64,000 bases of DNA. Source: Symbiodinium natans. Its lineage: Eukaryota > Sar > Dinophyceae > Suessiales > Symbiodiniaceae. Both the position numbers and the translations under genes were made by a program. Numbering within the stretch: position 1 is the stretch's first letter; every line of letters begins with the position of its first letter. This document shows, piece by piece, positions 32,215 through 43,000 of the stretch. Location: positions 430,663-494,662 of the forward strand of contig CAJNDS010002319.1 in the NCBI GenBank assembly GCA_905221605.1. Direction: 5' to 3'. The notes under the pieces are model-generated. The model saw only the letters and a program-made list of their open reading frames with translations. It had not been told where the DNA came from and made no database searches.

Positions 32215-35185
32215 CTAGGGTTTAGGGTCTAGGGTTTAGGGCTAGGGGCTAGGGTTTAGGGTTTAGGGTTTAGGGTTGAGAGTTTAGGGTTTGAAGGGTT
32301 TGAGGGTTTAGAGCTCGTGAAGATCTTGCCTGGGGACTGCAACCCCTAACTGTGGGCTCGGAAGCCTTATACTGCTCTACTTGGACGTTCATGGCACTTG
32401 GTACCTCAATTATCCGCCGACCCCGTCACGGGGTCGGCGTCCCTGCAGTCTTTGTCTTGTCCGTAAGCCACCCTCTCATAACTAGCCGATACCCTTGATT
32501 TCCCCATGCGCTAACGCAGGCCACCCTCGCCTAACCCACCCCTACCTTCCAACCAACGTTGCCCCCCTCCCCCCCCCCTGTACACCCCCGACGCTCTCTC
32601 CAGCTCTCTCTGCCACCTCAGTGACGTCCCTCAACCCCGAGCCGTACCCCACTTCTGATAACCCGTGCCGCCTCAGTGACCTCCCCCATCCCTACTTTCC
32701 AAGGACCCAACAAAAGGCCCTGGGAGCCAGCAAGGGCCCCGTGGACCCATACCAAAAGGTTGCCCAAAAAATTACGAAAAAAATCACCCTAAACCCTAAA
32801 CCCCTAAAACCCTAAAGGCCCTATACCCTCAAACCCTGAGCCCCAAACCCACATTCAACCGAAAGGTCCTTGTCAGTCGTGTAGATGTACGATACCCAGC
32901 CTTCCTCCTCAAGGGTGAGATCCTGCTTATAGGAGTCCCCAGGGTTTAGGGTTCAGGCTTGAGGGTTTAGGGTTCAGGGTTTAGGGTTTTATGTGATAGG
33001 GCGTAGATGCTGTGAAGGTTAGGTTTTGGATCAAGCTCGAAAGCTTCGTGAGGCGCGAAGAGCAGCTTTGGCCCGATTGTGGAAGGCAGTCTAACATTTT
33101 TCTCCCACCGGCGGCAAAGCCACCCAAACCTATTCCTTTTCGGGTTTAGGCCTAAACTCAAGCCAACTGCTTACTTTCCATAAAGCTTCTTCATTCCGTC
33201 ACGGTGACGGTGGTCGCCAGCCTGGCTCAGACTCACAAAAAAAGCCAGGCAGAAGGGCAGAAAAGTCCACGAGGTCGAGGCGGCGCCCAGGCACACAAAT
33301 GTTCAGGGAGGGGGTCCAGGGGGGTTTAGGGTTTAGGGTTTAGGGTTGAGGGTTGAGGGTTTAGGGTCCCAGCAAAGGGGCAGGCGACTCAGGGAGGACC
33401 TAGGGCTCTGGGTCCCAGCCGTCAGCAGCGAGGGGTGTGGGTCCTCCTGGGCTGAAGACCTGAAATTACGCCCCCTTGAAAATCCAGCGACGTGCAGGAA
33501 CAGGGGTGGGGGGTTTGGGGCAATTACTTTATTATAAGGGACCAGTACTGGTCCCGAAAAGAACGGGTTTTGGTAGCGGGCCCCACGTGGGTGCTGCCCA
33601 CCCCGAGCTGTAGGAGGCGGGCGAACGACCGCGCCATCGGCTTAAGCGCCGCCCCCTTCTGTAGGGGGCGGCCTAGGCCCTGAGTTTAGGGTGTAGGGTT
33701 TCGGGTTTAGGGTTGAGGGAAGTTTAGGGCTTAGGGTTTGGGATTTTGGGTTCCCCAAACCCACTCCAAGCCCCCCCGCAAGGGCTAGAGGGTTTGGGGC
33801 CTCGAGTTTTGGTACAGGCTTACACTCGTACCCCGACATGCTTGTATGGGTCTCGGCTTCGTGGGGGTACCTACCCTAAAACCCTAAGCCTTTGGGGCTA
33901 GGCCCGAAAAACTGGGCAGCGTCTGCATGCGTTGTTTCTGGGGTTGAGGCCTAAAACCTAAACCCTAAACCCTTAGGTCTACTAGGAGAGCTCTTGGTGT
34001 CTTAGGGGATTAGGGCTGGGGGGCTTAGGACTCATGGGCCCCGATGGCTTAGAAGGTTTCAGGGCTATTGGGGGGTTTAGGGTTTAGGGTTTCGGGTTTA
34101 GGGTTTATATAGGGTGAGGCTGAGCTATCAAAAGAACAAGCCAAAAGGACCAGGATTTAAGAAAACACGCAACTATCAACCAAAAGCTCCACACTGCCCC
34201 AGGCCTGGTCAAGCAGAATCCGACCTCATCCACAGCAACAGCGACTCCAGATTGAGATGCAGGCTGCTGTGGGTTTAGGGTTTCAAAACTCAGGGCCTTT
34301 GCTTGGTACCCTACACTATATGGTATATTGAAATGACGTCCCCAGACCTAAACCCTAAACTCTAAACCCAAACCCTAAACCCTAAACCCGAAACCCTAAA
34401 CCAGCAACACCCGTCAGGATGTGGGGGGGAGGGTTGGGTTGCAGGGCTTTGGGGCCAAGGCAAAGGGTGCCAGCAGTTGACCCACATCTTGGTTGGGGGG
34501 GGCTGTACCTTGGGTTTAGGGTTTAGGGTTTAGGGTTTAGGGTTTAGGGTTTAGGGTCTGGGGTTTGGGGTTTAGGGTTTAGGGTCTGGGGTTTGGGGTT
34601 CAGGGTTTAGGGTTTAAGGTTCCTGGGAAGATCCAAAAAGGTAGATCCCCTTAAGGGTTCCTAAGAATGACCGAATAGTAGTGTAGGGGTATTTGGGGGG
34701 TTCTACTTTTTAGATCCCGGGGTCTGGGTGTAAGTTCCTGGTGCAACTCCAAACAATCATCCTTCAGCCCCGAAGCACGTGGAGCAATTTGGATTTGGGT
34801 TTGGCAGCTACGGCTTAGGAGTTAGCGTTTCAGCTGGTTCAGGGCGGGTGTCTGCGGGCTTAGGAAAAGCATTGGGCATTCCCTGTGCTGCTGGATGAAA
34901 GGCTAACTCAGACCCCTGAAAGGATCCAAAAAGTAGATGCCCTGAAGGGTTCCTAAGAATGACCCAATAGTGGTTCGACTGTTTAGATCCTTCCAGGGAA
35001 GTCGCTCCCGAAAAGAACTTCGATTTGCGCTTGCAGGATTTAGGGATTGGGGCTGTAGGTGTGCTCGGGCTGTGTTTTGATTTCGGGTGTAGGGCTTTAG
35101 GGGGTTGGGTTGCGGGTTGCTTTTCTTGATTCAAGGGCTTCGGCTTATCCGGCGGCACCGAGATCAAATAGCTCAAAAACGCTAC
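32215..35185. repeat. Array-rich spacer
   Basis: Arrays near 32218-32310, 33325-33365 and 34515-34615. An 11-bp perfect hairpin stem at 32415-32439. A duplicated ~80-bp segment (GATCCAAAAAGTAGATC...CCTAAGAATGACC) near 34625 and 34920. The island at 33390-33660 has open frames on both strands and is left uncalled. Confidence 0.55.
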
Positions 35186-35230
35186 TTGTAGAGCAAGGCA
35201 GCTTGCAACACGCTCGAAGTCACTGCATTT
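35186..35230 (-). CDS. Putative exon
   Basis: Fifteen codons KCSDFERVASCLALQ, phase 0 at both ends, between CCTCCCACAG and GTAGCG. Confidence 0.5.
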
Positions 35231-35567
35231 CTGTGGGAGGTCCAGATGACCCAACATACAAACAAGCAGGCCTTAAGCTCCTGCGTAAACCCCGAACACA
35301 CCAGGATAGCCCTTAAAGCCCTGGAAAACAAAAAACATTCCCAAAGATCATCATCCTGAACCCACAAAAAGGAAAATAGAAAATATCCTAAGGGCCCAGA
35401 GAGATTGAGGGTTGAGGGTCCAACATGCCACCATCTGCAGTCGGAGGCCGTTGATGAATGTTTAGAGAGTTTAGGGTTTAGGGTTTAGGTTTAGGGTTCA
35501 GTAGGGTGTTTTGGGAGTCCCCCGAACTTGCTGAAACCGGAAAACCTTAAACCGCTGAACCCTAAAC

Positions 35568-35649
35568 CCCTTGCTTTGCTGGGTTTCTGACCCACTTCTT
35601 TGGCAGGTTTGAGGTCCTCGGCTTTGTAGACGTCCCACTTCACCGGGTC
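35568..35649 (-). CDS. Putative exon
   Basis: Acceptor CCCGGGCAG, donor G|GTTTAG. Begins DPVKWDVYKAEDLKPAKEVG. The VYKAEDL segment is reminiscent of the first strand of C2 domains, a weak similarity only. Confidence 0.6.
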
Positions 35650-35682
35650 CTGCCCGGGCGTCAGGTTTCGTGGGTTGGAGTT

Positions 35683-35850
35683 CAGGGTTTAGGGTTTAGG
35701 GTTTAGGGCTTAGGGTTTAGGGTTTAGGGTTTAGGGTTTAGGGTTTCGGGTTTAGGGTTTAGGGTTTAGGGTTCAGGGTTCAGGGTTCAGGGTTCAGGGT
35801 TCAGGGTTCAGGGTTCAGGGTTCAGGGTTCAGGGTTCAGGGTTCAGGGTT
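35683..35850. repeat. TTTAGGG then TTCAGGG array
   Basis: A homogeneous block of about 12 TTCAGGG units follows TTTAGGG units. Confidence 0.95.
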
Positions 35851-35935
35851 CAGGGGTTGGGGCTTCGGACCGCTCAGGCCTTGGAGGTCAAGAACAGGGT
35901 TTAGGCTCCTGGGGCTATGCTTTGCAGGATCGAGT

Positions 35936-36048
35936 AAACCCTAAACCCTAAACCCTAAACCCTAAACCCTAAACCCTAAACCCTAAACCCTAAACCCTAA
36001 ACCCTAAACCCTAAACCCTAAACTTAAACCCTAAACCCTAAACCCTAG
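35936..36048. repeat. CCCTAAA array
   Basis: About 16 heptamers. Confidence 0.95.
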
Positions 36049-36240
36049 GCGCCTTTGCTGGGCCAGGGGCTACGAAACTGTGGGCTCTTGCAGACGGCTG
36101 CACGCCACATGACCTTGTGAAGCAAGGGTTCTGCAAGGACCCTACCAGGACAGCCAAAGTAAGCCCAAAACCAAAAACCAAAAGCCCTAAACCCTAAACC
36201 CTAAACCCTAAACCTAAAACCCTAAACCAAAACCCTAAAC

Positions 36241-36344
36241 CCTTCGTTGGAGGTGTAGAACTCTTCCAGCCCCGGTCTGCCGAGCCGTTGCCGCGCCTTT
36301 GCCCACCGGACCATCTCGAACTTCTCCCCGAAAACGTTGGGCCT
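36241..36344 (-). CDS. Putative exon
   Basis: Acceptor TCCGCAAG, donor GG|GTTTAG. Thirty-four codons containing NVFGEKFEMVRWAKARQRLG. Strongly coding. Confidence 0.65.
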
Positions 36345-36429
36345 CTTGCGGAGGGTTGAGGGTTTAGGGTTTAGGGGCTTCGAGGGGGCTTTAGGGTTTA
36401 GGCCTTAAACTCTAAACCTTAAACCCAAC

Positions 36430-36527
36430 CCCCTCCCCCCAGGGCGCCATGGCTCCAAGTGCAAACAGGAACAAGTTCGTTGAGGATCATGGGGTGAGAA
36501 GCTCCACATGCATTAAGCCAAGAAACC
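36430..36527 (-). CDS. Putative exon
   Basis: Acceptor GGGTTGCAG. Contains NACGASHPMILNELVPVCTW. The 3' end lies in a G-rich tract and is uncertain. Confidence 0.5.
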
Positions 36528-36597
36528 CTGCAACCCACAGAAAGGGGCTCGCTTTAGGGTTTACGCTTCAGGGGAAAGTTTTTAAAGTTTAGGGTTT

Positions 36598-36880
36598 AAG
36601 GTTTAGGGTTCAGGGTTCAGGGTCCAGGGTGTAGGGTTCAGGGTTTAGGGTTTAGGGTTTAGGGTTAGGGGTTAGGGTTTAGGGTTTAGGGTTTAGGGTT
36701 TAGGGTTTAGGGTTAGGTTTAGGGTTAGGGTTTAGGGTTTAGGGTTGGGTTTTAGGGTTTAGGGTTCAGGGGTTAGGGGTTAGGTTTAGGGTTTAGGGTT
36801 TAGGGTTTAGGGTTTAGGGTTTAGGGTTTAGGGTTTAGGGTTTAGGGTTTAGGGTTTAGGGTTTAGGGTTTACGGCTTAG
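36598..36880. repeat. TTTAGGG array, about 38 units
   Basis: The longest array in the window, with TTCAGGG, TTAGGG and TTAGGGG variants. Confidence 0.95.
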
Positions 36881-37308
36881 GGTAGCTCAAAAAAACAAAC
36901 ACACACACACACACACACACACACAACATAAGCCACAAGCCCGAAGACATCAAGCCCGAAACAGGCCTCCCTCGAGCTAAGCTCCGTGGCTGTTTAGGGT
37001 TTAGGGTTTAGGGTTTAGGGTTTAGGGTTTAGGGTTTAAGGCTTTTGGACCTAAGCCCTAAACCCTGTAATCCTGCGGCGGCCTACTGCAAGGTCCTCCC
37101 CAACCCTCTTTCAGTAACGGTATTGGCCGAACATCCTAAACCCTTAGCCCCGCAGGCTTTGCCCAAGTGCTATACATATGTATGTACATACGTACATATA
37201 AATAAATATATACATATATATATATATGCATATATAGATACGTCATCTATCACTTCTGCATATAAATATGTACATAAGCATATAAACATATAATATATAT
37301 ATACACAC

Positions 37309-37368
37309 TTATATATTTGCACATTTTCATATAACACGCGGGAAAAGTTCATTTCAGAGGGACAGGCT
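37309..37368 (-). CDS. Putative exon
   Basis: Acceptor TGTCGTTTCAG, donor AA|GTGTGT. Contains CPSEMNFSRVLYENVQIYK. The downstream intron starts with the TA microsatellite (37180-37305). Confidence 0.55.
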
Positions 37369-37535
37369 CTGAAACGACAGGGTCGACCGTAGCCCCTTTA
37401 AGCGCAGTAGGCGGGGTTTAGGGCATACCAAAGAAAAAAAGTCCGGAACCCCAAACCCTAAACCCTAAACCCTAAACCCTAAACCCTGAACCCCAAACCC
37501 TAAACCCTAAATCCAAAATTTCAGGATCTTATAAC

Positions 37536-37578
37536 CACAGGAAAGCTTGCAGGCTGGCGATGGGGCTTCAACGAAGGT
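37536..37578 (-). CDS. Putative exon
   Basis: TFVEAPSPACKLSC between CAAAACCCCAG and G|GTTATA. Confidence 0.45.
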
Positions 37579-37856
37579 CTGGGGTTTTGGGGAAGTCTGG
37601 GGCGCGCATACCTTGCGTAGTAGCTAAACCCTAAACCCTAAACCCTAAACCCTAAACCCTAAACCCTAAACCCTGCAACTTTACTGCTACCCAGTATAGC
37701 GCGGCTTTGTGCAGGTGAACTAGCACTCGGCACCTCCAAGTCCCCAAACCACTCCCAATCCCTAATCGAAAGGGTTTAGGGTTTAGGGTTTAGGGTTTAG
37801 GGCTTAGGGCTTAGGGCTTAGGGTTATGCATTTTGGGTTTAGGGTTTAGGGTACAC

Positions 37857-38003
37857 TTCGAAAAAGTCCACCCGCGCACATGCAAGTGCCTGATTACGTG
37901 GGCCCCATGGCCGGTGCTCTCCGAGAACCCCGGCTGAATCCTCAGCATCTCATCTGCGAGGTAGAAGCGTGTCCTGAAAGACGGCCCCATTTGGAGGGCA
38001 CAA
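37857..38003 (-). CDS. Putative exon, longest of the small exons
   Basis: Acceptor TATCCCAG, donor AA|GTGTAC leading into CCCTAAA units. Forty-eight codons containing GPSFRTRFYLADEMLRIQPG. The uninterrupted frame and composition make this a strong call. Confidence 0.65.
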
Positions 38004-38104
38004 CTGGGATAGAAGTCGAGTGAGTGCGTTGGTTTGAACTTCTTTTGTTAGCCTAAACACTAACTACCCCTAGACCTTTTGGTGGGGAATCAGTGAATTT
38101 CTTA

Positions 38105-38246
38105 AGGGTAGATACATGGTCCCTTCGTATGGGCCCTTAAACGGGTACCCCTTATATACCCCGTATATACCCTATACAAACTAAGGGCCCTTACATCAGA
38201 AGCCTTGAAAGGAGGTAAGCGACTAAGGGCCCATGGAACTACCCTG
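38105..38246. mobile_element. MITE-like family 3, copy 2
   Basis: Inverted ends AAGGGTAGATACATGGTCCC and GGGCCCATGGAACTACCCT (imperfect), with internal GGGTACCCCTTATATACCCC. Confidence 0.65.
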
Positions 38247-38400
38247 AGAGAATTACCCTAAACCCTAAACCCTAAACCCTAAACCCTAAACCCTAAACCC
38301 TTGAATGGAATGGTCCGCCGGTGGGTTCCTTTGCTGGGCGCCGCTGCGTGGTGCCCCTTGTCCCCTAATCCCGAAATGAGGTCGGGGCTTTGGGTTTGAG

Positions 38401-38515
38401 GTTGCTCATCTTAGTAGCCCAGCAACCATATTATCATAAGGGCACCCTTTTTGGGGTTGGCGACTTTATACGGGAACCTCGAAACAAAAAAGGGCAAAGG
38501 GTGCCACTGGGCTAC
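38401..38515. mobile_element. MITE-like family 4, copy 2
   Basis: Inverted ends TAGTAGCCCAG and CTGGGCTACCA; core TTTTTGGGGTTGGCGACTTT as at 5781-5877. Confidence 0.6.
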
Positions 38516-39538
38516 CAAGTCATGGAACGGTTCGGCGTTGTATTGCATCTGGAGCTTTCAACGCTTCTTACACAAACTCCTAAGCCTGCTTGTGCCCTTG
38601 GAGCTACATGCCTGCTCGTCCTTGCGCTTGCTTGCGCGTTTAGGGCTTGAGCTGAGCAGGTGCTTGTTCTGCGTACAGGGATTCGCTGATCAACGCTGCC
38701 AATCAGTCCAGGACTTTGAGGGTTTAGGGTTTAGGGTTTAGGTTAGGGTTTGGGTTCAAGGAGCACCTTGCCAAAGTGTAGGACCGATGTAAAAATTCAA
38801 GGGGCCTCAACAGTGCCCCAACTACATAGAAAATAGGTTTTTGGAAGGACGGGGCACTTGGCAGCCGGGTACTTGTACTTTGCTTGTGATGTAGGTGTGA
38901 TCTCGGTATAAAGAGCGCCAGAAATACCCTGCACACGGAACTCCTAACCTCCTCAGGCCTGAACCCAGGATCCCAAAAACTACTCGGAGTTTCAGGGGTA
39001 GCCCTAAGCGCACGGCGAATACTTCCTAAACCCTTAAACCCCTAAACCCATAAACCCTAAACCCTAAACCCTAAGCTTGAATCGCCTGCATTGGAAAAAG
39101 GAGCGCCTTGTTGTACCCAAGGGACTCAGGCCAACCGGTTTAAGGGCTGAATACAAAGGATCCCAAGCACAAAGCCTAAGCCCCAGGACAGGGTTTATAA
39201 AGGATGAACCTTTAGGGTTTAGGGTTTAGGGTTTAGGGTTTAGGGTTTAGGGTTTAGGGTTTAGGGTTTAGGGTTCCAGCTTAGGGCTTTCAGAATCAAG
39301 ATCACACGGCACCACCCCGAACCCCAAAACCCTAAACTCTGAACCCAAACCCTAAACCCTAAACCCTAAACCCTGAACCCTAAACCCTAAACCCTTAAAA
39401 CCCTCAGAGTCTTTGTACCGCTATGCTTAGGTCACGAGTATGAACCTCCAACTGCACACTAGTCGGGGCCCCAAAAAACCACATCCTACTCGGAGGTTCA
39501 GGGTTTAGGGTTTAGGGTTTAGGGCTTAGGGTTTAGGG
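38516..39538. repeat. Arrays and unique islands left of the large element
   Basis: TTTAGGG array 39211-39275, CCCTAAA arrays near 39050-39070 and 39350-39395, and the TTTAGGG array 39500-39538 that is the insertion site. No exon called. Confidence 0.6.
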
Positions 39539-39590
39539 TTAGGTGTTCTTAGAAGCCCGGTGCTGCCGGTGGGCACCAATACACAACGGT

Positions 39591-39783
39591 AATTGTTTTA
39601 TAAGCACAATAATTGTTGGTAAAATTGTTTAATTGTTACAACAATTGTTATAACAATTGTTTAATTGTTACAACAATTGTTAGAACAATTGTTTAATTGT
39701 TACAACAATTGTTAGAACAATTGTTTTATTGTTAAAACAATTGCTGCTGAAATTGCTTACAAGTTGCTAATAATTGTTGCAGC
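39591..39783. repeat. Left subterminal CAATTG array
   Basis: Repeated AATTGTTACAACAATTGTT with the palindromic core AACAATTGTT, beginning about 30 bp inside the left terminal repeat. Candidate transposase-binding sites. Confidence 0.8.
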
Positions 39784-39796
39784 ACCGCCGCTGCCA

Positions 39797-39945
39797 GCGT
39801 CGTACGTCGTATTAAGTATTACGTCGTATATGTCTATACGTCATGCGTCATACGTCACACGTCATGCCTCGTATGTCATATGCTTACGTCATACGTTATG
39901 TTATGCCATGCTATGTCATACGTCATACGTCGTCATACGGTCTCT
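39797..39945. repeat. ACGTCATAC-type degenerate repeats
   Basis: Many TACGTCATA/TACGTCGTA units, several matching the CRE-like core TACGTCA. They lie between the left subterminal array and the 3' end of the methyltransferase gene. Confidence 0.75.
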
Positions 39946-40086
39946 CCCCCCCCCTTTCGCATCGATCTTCCGCTCGCAAGAATCGTCGAGAGTCAAGAGT
40001 CTCGAGTGAGCCAAAACTAGGTCCTCTTTGGGCCGCTTGCTCGAGAAGATCAAGACGCGCGGGCGGGCCGCGACAATGGATCCGAA

Positions 40087-42600
40087 TCAGAAGTCTTCAT
40101 CGTCGTCTTCCGCAGCCTGCGAGTCTCCCGGCCCGAGGCCCCCTGATGACAGCAGGAACATGGCGCCTAAGGCCGTTTCAACAGCCATAGCGTTGGACTC
40201 CTGCTGCGCTGGCTGCAGCCACAAGGCTGACAAAGCGGCTTGCATCATGCTCAGGACCACTGGCAACGCCATTGCGTTTCCCGCGAGGTCTTGGAGCAAA
40301 GAATCGGTGGGAAACTCCTTTTGCTTGGCTGTCGCGGCCTCTGCTGTCACGAGGTAGCCTTCCTCATTCATTCTCATCAAGCACGGGCCGATCGGAAAGC
40401 CCTGCAGCATCATGGCCTCGAATCCGCTGAGCAAGCGCGGCTGAGGTTGTGTCAGGTTTGTCCACATCAGTTGCCCTGGTAGCATGGTAGGGCCAAGGTG
40501 CGTGCCATCTTCCTGCCTGGTGACAAAGTTGTTGCGGCCGATGCTCTGAGCAAGGTTCCTGAAACCCGCGCTAGGCGCTTCCACCTCTGAAAGCTTCAAC
40601 GCGTCGGCTTCCCGCTCTGTGAGCAGCTGGAACCATTTGTTCCCTTGCAGCGCCTCACCCGGCGCCGAGGCCCACCGTACTCCCAGGGAGTCTGCGTGTT
40701 TCATGTGCTGGTTGACCCAGTTGACTGTCTTTGTAGAAGGGCTCTTCTTGGCCTGGCTTTTCTGCGCGCGCGCCAGCCGCTCTTCATAACTCTTTTCAAC
40801 TGCCTCATGATCGTCGTCTAGCAACACCTTGGAGAGACAAGGCGGTGAGCGAGCGCAACTGCTGACAAGCTGGCGAAACTTTTGCATGACGATATCAAGT
40901 GGCCTGCTGAGCAAGTCGAGCTTGGGACTGCGTTTGTTCACGAGCAATATGTACACTCTGTGGCGATGAACAGGCAGCCCAAACTCGCACGCGTCAGTCA
41001 TGACTGGCTGCGCCTCGTATCCCAAAGCGTGGAACTTGCCCAGCAGTATCTTGAGGTTATTGTCCTCGCATGCACCAGCTTGGTCGTTGATGGCATCAAC
41101 GTTTTCGTAGAGCACGCAGAGCGGGCGATGACTCTCAACATAGCCGAGAAGGCCAGCGAAGGTCTGCGCTGAGCCGCCCCGGCTTGAAGCCTGCGCGAGG
41201 ACCTGCTTGCTTGTCCTACTGCCGGCGCCTGCGCCGTCCGCAGTATGGTTCAGCCTACTCAGATCCTTGCAAGAGGTCCCAACCACCAAAATGTCGACTG
41301 AAGGAACGTCGCATGACCTGTTATGTTTGCAGCACGCGGCCTCAAGCCCCTTCAACTCCGTGATGTCCTGAAACACGCAATGGCCAAAGCCAATGCCGCC
41401 ATGTTCAACGTGACCGAAGCTCTCGTGGTCGATTGCAGGAGGCCAGTCGTCAGAGTCGATGTCGCGCAATGGGCCCACTGCCAACAAGGCCTGGATCCAC
41501 TTCTGCTTCTCGGGCGCACCTTGGGAGCATAGCAGCCGATGAACAACTCCTACTTGTATTTGAAGGGTTTTGAGGCGGCTTGCAGGCAGGCTTTAAGTCA
41601 GCGTTAAGCCAACTTTAAGCCTTAACCGTAGCATCATCATTAAACTTAAGCAAGCCTTTAAGCCTTAAGCCTTAAGCCTTAAGCCTTAAGCTTTAAGCCG
41701 TAAGCCTTAAGCCTTAAGCCTTAAGCTTTAAGCCTTAAGCCTTGAACTTAAGCCTTAAGCCTTTGAGCCAGCCTTAAGCCTTAAGCCTAAGCCTTAAGCC
41801 TGAAGCCTTAAGCCTTAAGCCTTAAACCTGAAGCCTTAAGCCTTAAGCCTTAAGCCTTAAACCTGAAGCCTTAAGCCTTAAGCCTTAAGCCTTGAACTTA
41901 AGCCTTGAACTTAAGCCATAAGCCTTTAAGCCAGCCTTAAGCCTTAAGCCTGAAAACCTTAAGCCTGAAGCCTTTAGCCTTAAGCCTTAAGCCCTTAAGC
42001 CTTAAGCCTTAAGCCTTAGGGCCTTAAAGCCTTAAGCCTTAAGCTTAAGCCTCAAGCCCCTTATTAGAGCCTTAGAGCTTCAGCAAGAAACTAAACGCAA
42101 CGCAAAATTCAACTTACACTTTACTTATGAGCAATCTTGAGGCCGCGCCTAACAAAAGTCCTACGCTTAGAGGGACTTGAGCCTTGCTTCGGTCTACCGC
42201 AGGTTTGAGAAGCAGAAGCGACAGTAACAAGGGTCTAGTCAAAACGGTCCAAGAGGCGTTCGCAGCTGAAAACGTGCTCCAGCGAAACTGGCACGGACAT
42301 GCGCTTGTAGGCTGCGTTCATGGCCTCCGTCACGTAGAACGCGCCCTCTGAGCCGGAGCAGGCTGACGCCCACGACAGCTCCAGCGCTTCAGGCTGACTT
42401 GCCGCTTGTCCGCAGCACAAAGGGCTGTCGGGATGCATGGACTTGAACTGCTGCAAGTTCTCGAGGGCCAACGCGTGGAGCATGGTGCCATCGACGATGT
42501 CAGCTGCTAACACCACCCGGCGCGAGGCCGCTATCATGAGACCAGGCTCAGCGGAGTCTTGCTTGGTCAAAGACCGTGGCTTCTTTTGCTTAGGCCCCAT
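40087..42600 (-). CDS. Cytosine-5 DNA methyltransferase (gene C), two exons
   Basis: Exon 1 (42258-42600) starts at the first ATG (MGPKQKK). Exon 2 (40087-41519) ends in TGA. Joining GAAC|GC donor to CCAAG|GT acceptor keeps frame and gives 591 residues. In order: motif I ASACSGSE (78-85), motif II FSCE (111-114, broken by the splice point), motif III QDI (165-167), motif IV GTSCKDLS with the catalytic-type Cys at about 198, ENV motif VI (253-255), HRHRVYI motif VIII (299-305), and motif X GNAMALPV (about 528-535). The usual Pro-Cys is Ser-Cys here. A stretch of about 215 residues between motifs VIII and X could be a target-recognition domain. No chromatin-reader domain is visible. The 738-bp intron is a CCTTAAG-type array. 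Expected function is methylation of cytosine in DNA, perhaps of the element itself; specificity unknown. Confidence 0.8.
41590..42065. repeat. TTAAGCC heptamer array (intron of gene C)
   Basis: More than 50 imperfect TTAAGCC units. The same unit recurs only inside the 14.6-kb element (46.6, 47.7, 50 kb). Confidence 0.9.
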
Positions 42601-42722
42601 GTCTGTCTGCCTCGCCTTCGGCAACGAGCTGTCGAGAGCGCGGGCTAGCGACAGGACTGCTACGACTACCACGGCTACGGCTACGCTGACTACAGCCCTC
42701 ACTGAGCCGCAAGCAAAGAGTC

Positions 42723-43000
42723 TAACAGTCTACTAAAGAGTCTAAGTCTAAGTCTAAGTCTAAGACTTTAAGACTTTACTTTAAAGTTTAAAGCTTAATT
42801 AAAGACTCTAAGACTCTAAGACTCTAAGACTCTAAGATTCTAAGACTCTAAGACTCTAAGACTCTAAGACGCTAAGTCACTAAGACTCTAAGACTCTAAG
42901 ACTCTAAGACTCTAAGACTCTAAGACTCTAAGACTCTAAGACTCTAAGACTCTAAGACTCTAAGATCCTAAATGCCGCTGAAGGCCCCTAAGATGACGCG
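42723..43000. repeat. TCTAAGAC octamer array
   Basis: Nearly pure TCTAAGAC units, lying between genes B and C just upstream of the gene C start (minus sense). Confidence 0.9.

Noticed and set aside
33390-33660. Exon candidates on both strands
   Set aside because: Equally good frames (plus SEGCGSSWAEDLKLRPLENP, minus FSPGGPTPLAADGWDPEP) with incomplete splice signals; strand undecidable.
34808-35257. 149-codon minus-strand frame
   Set aside because: Crosses array remnants (Pro/Lys-rich) and a duplicated segment; only the small AG/GT-bounded part at 35186-35230 is kept.
35568-35649. Naming the large gene a ferlin from VYKAEDL
   Set aside because: One seven-residue resemblance to C2 strands; no other exon supports it.
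36048-36175. A plus-strand exon (GCTPHDLVKQGFCKDPTRTA) flanked by TTGCAG and GTAAGC
   Set aside because: The only strong plus-strand candidate, and the minus strand is also open with its own TTGCAG; left uncalled.
40000-40025. Relict spliced-leader sequence (TTTTGGCTCA on the minus strand)
   Set aside because: Only about ten bases match the dinoflagellate leader and it lies downstream of a gene rather than at a 5' end.
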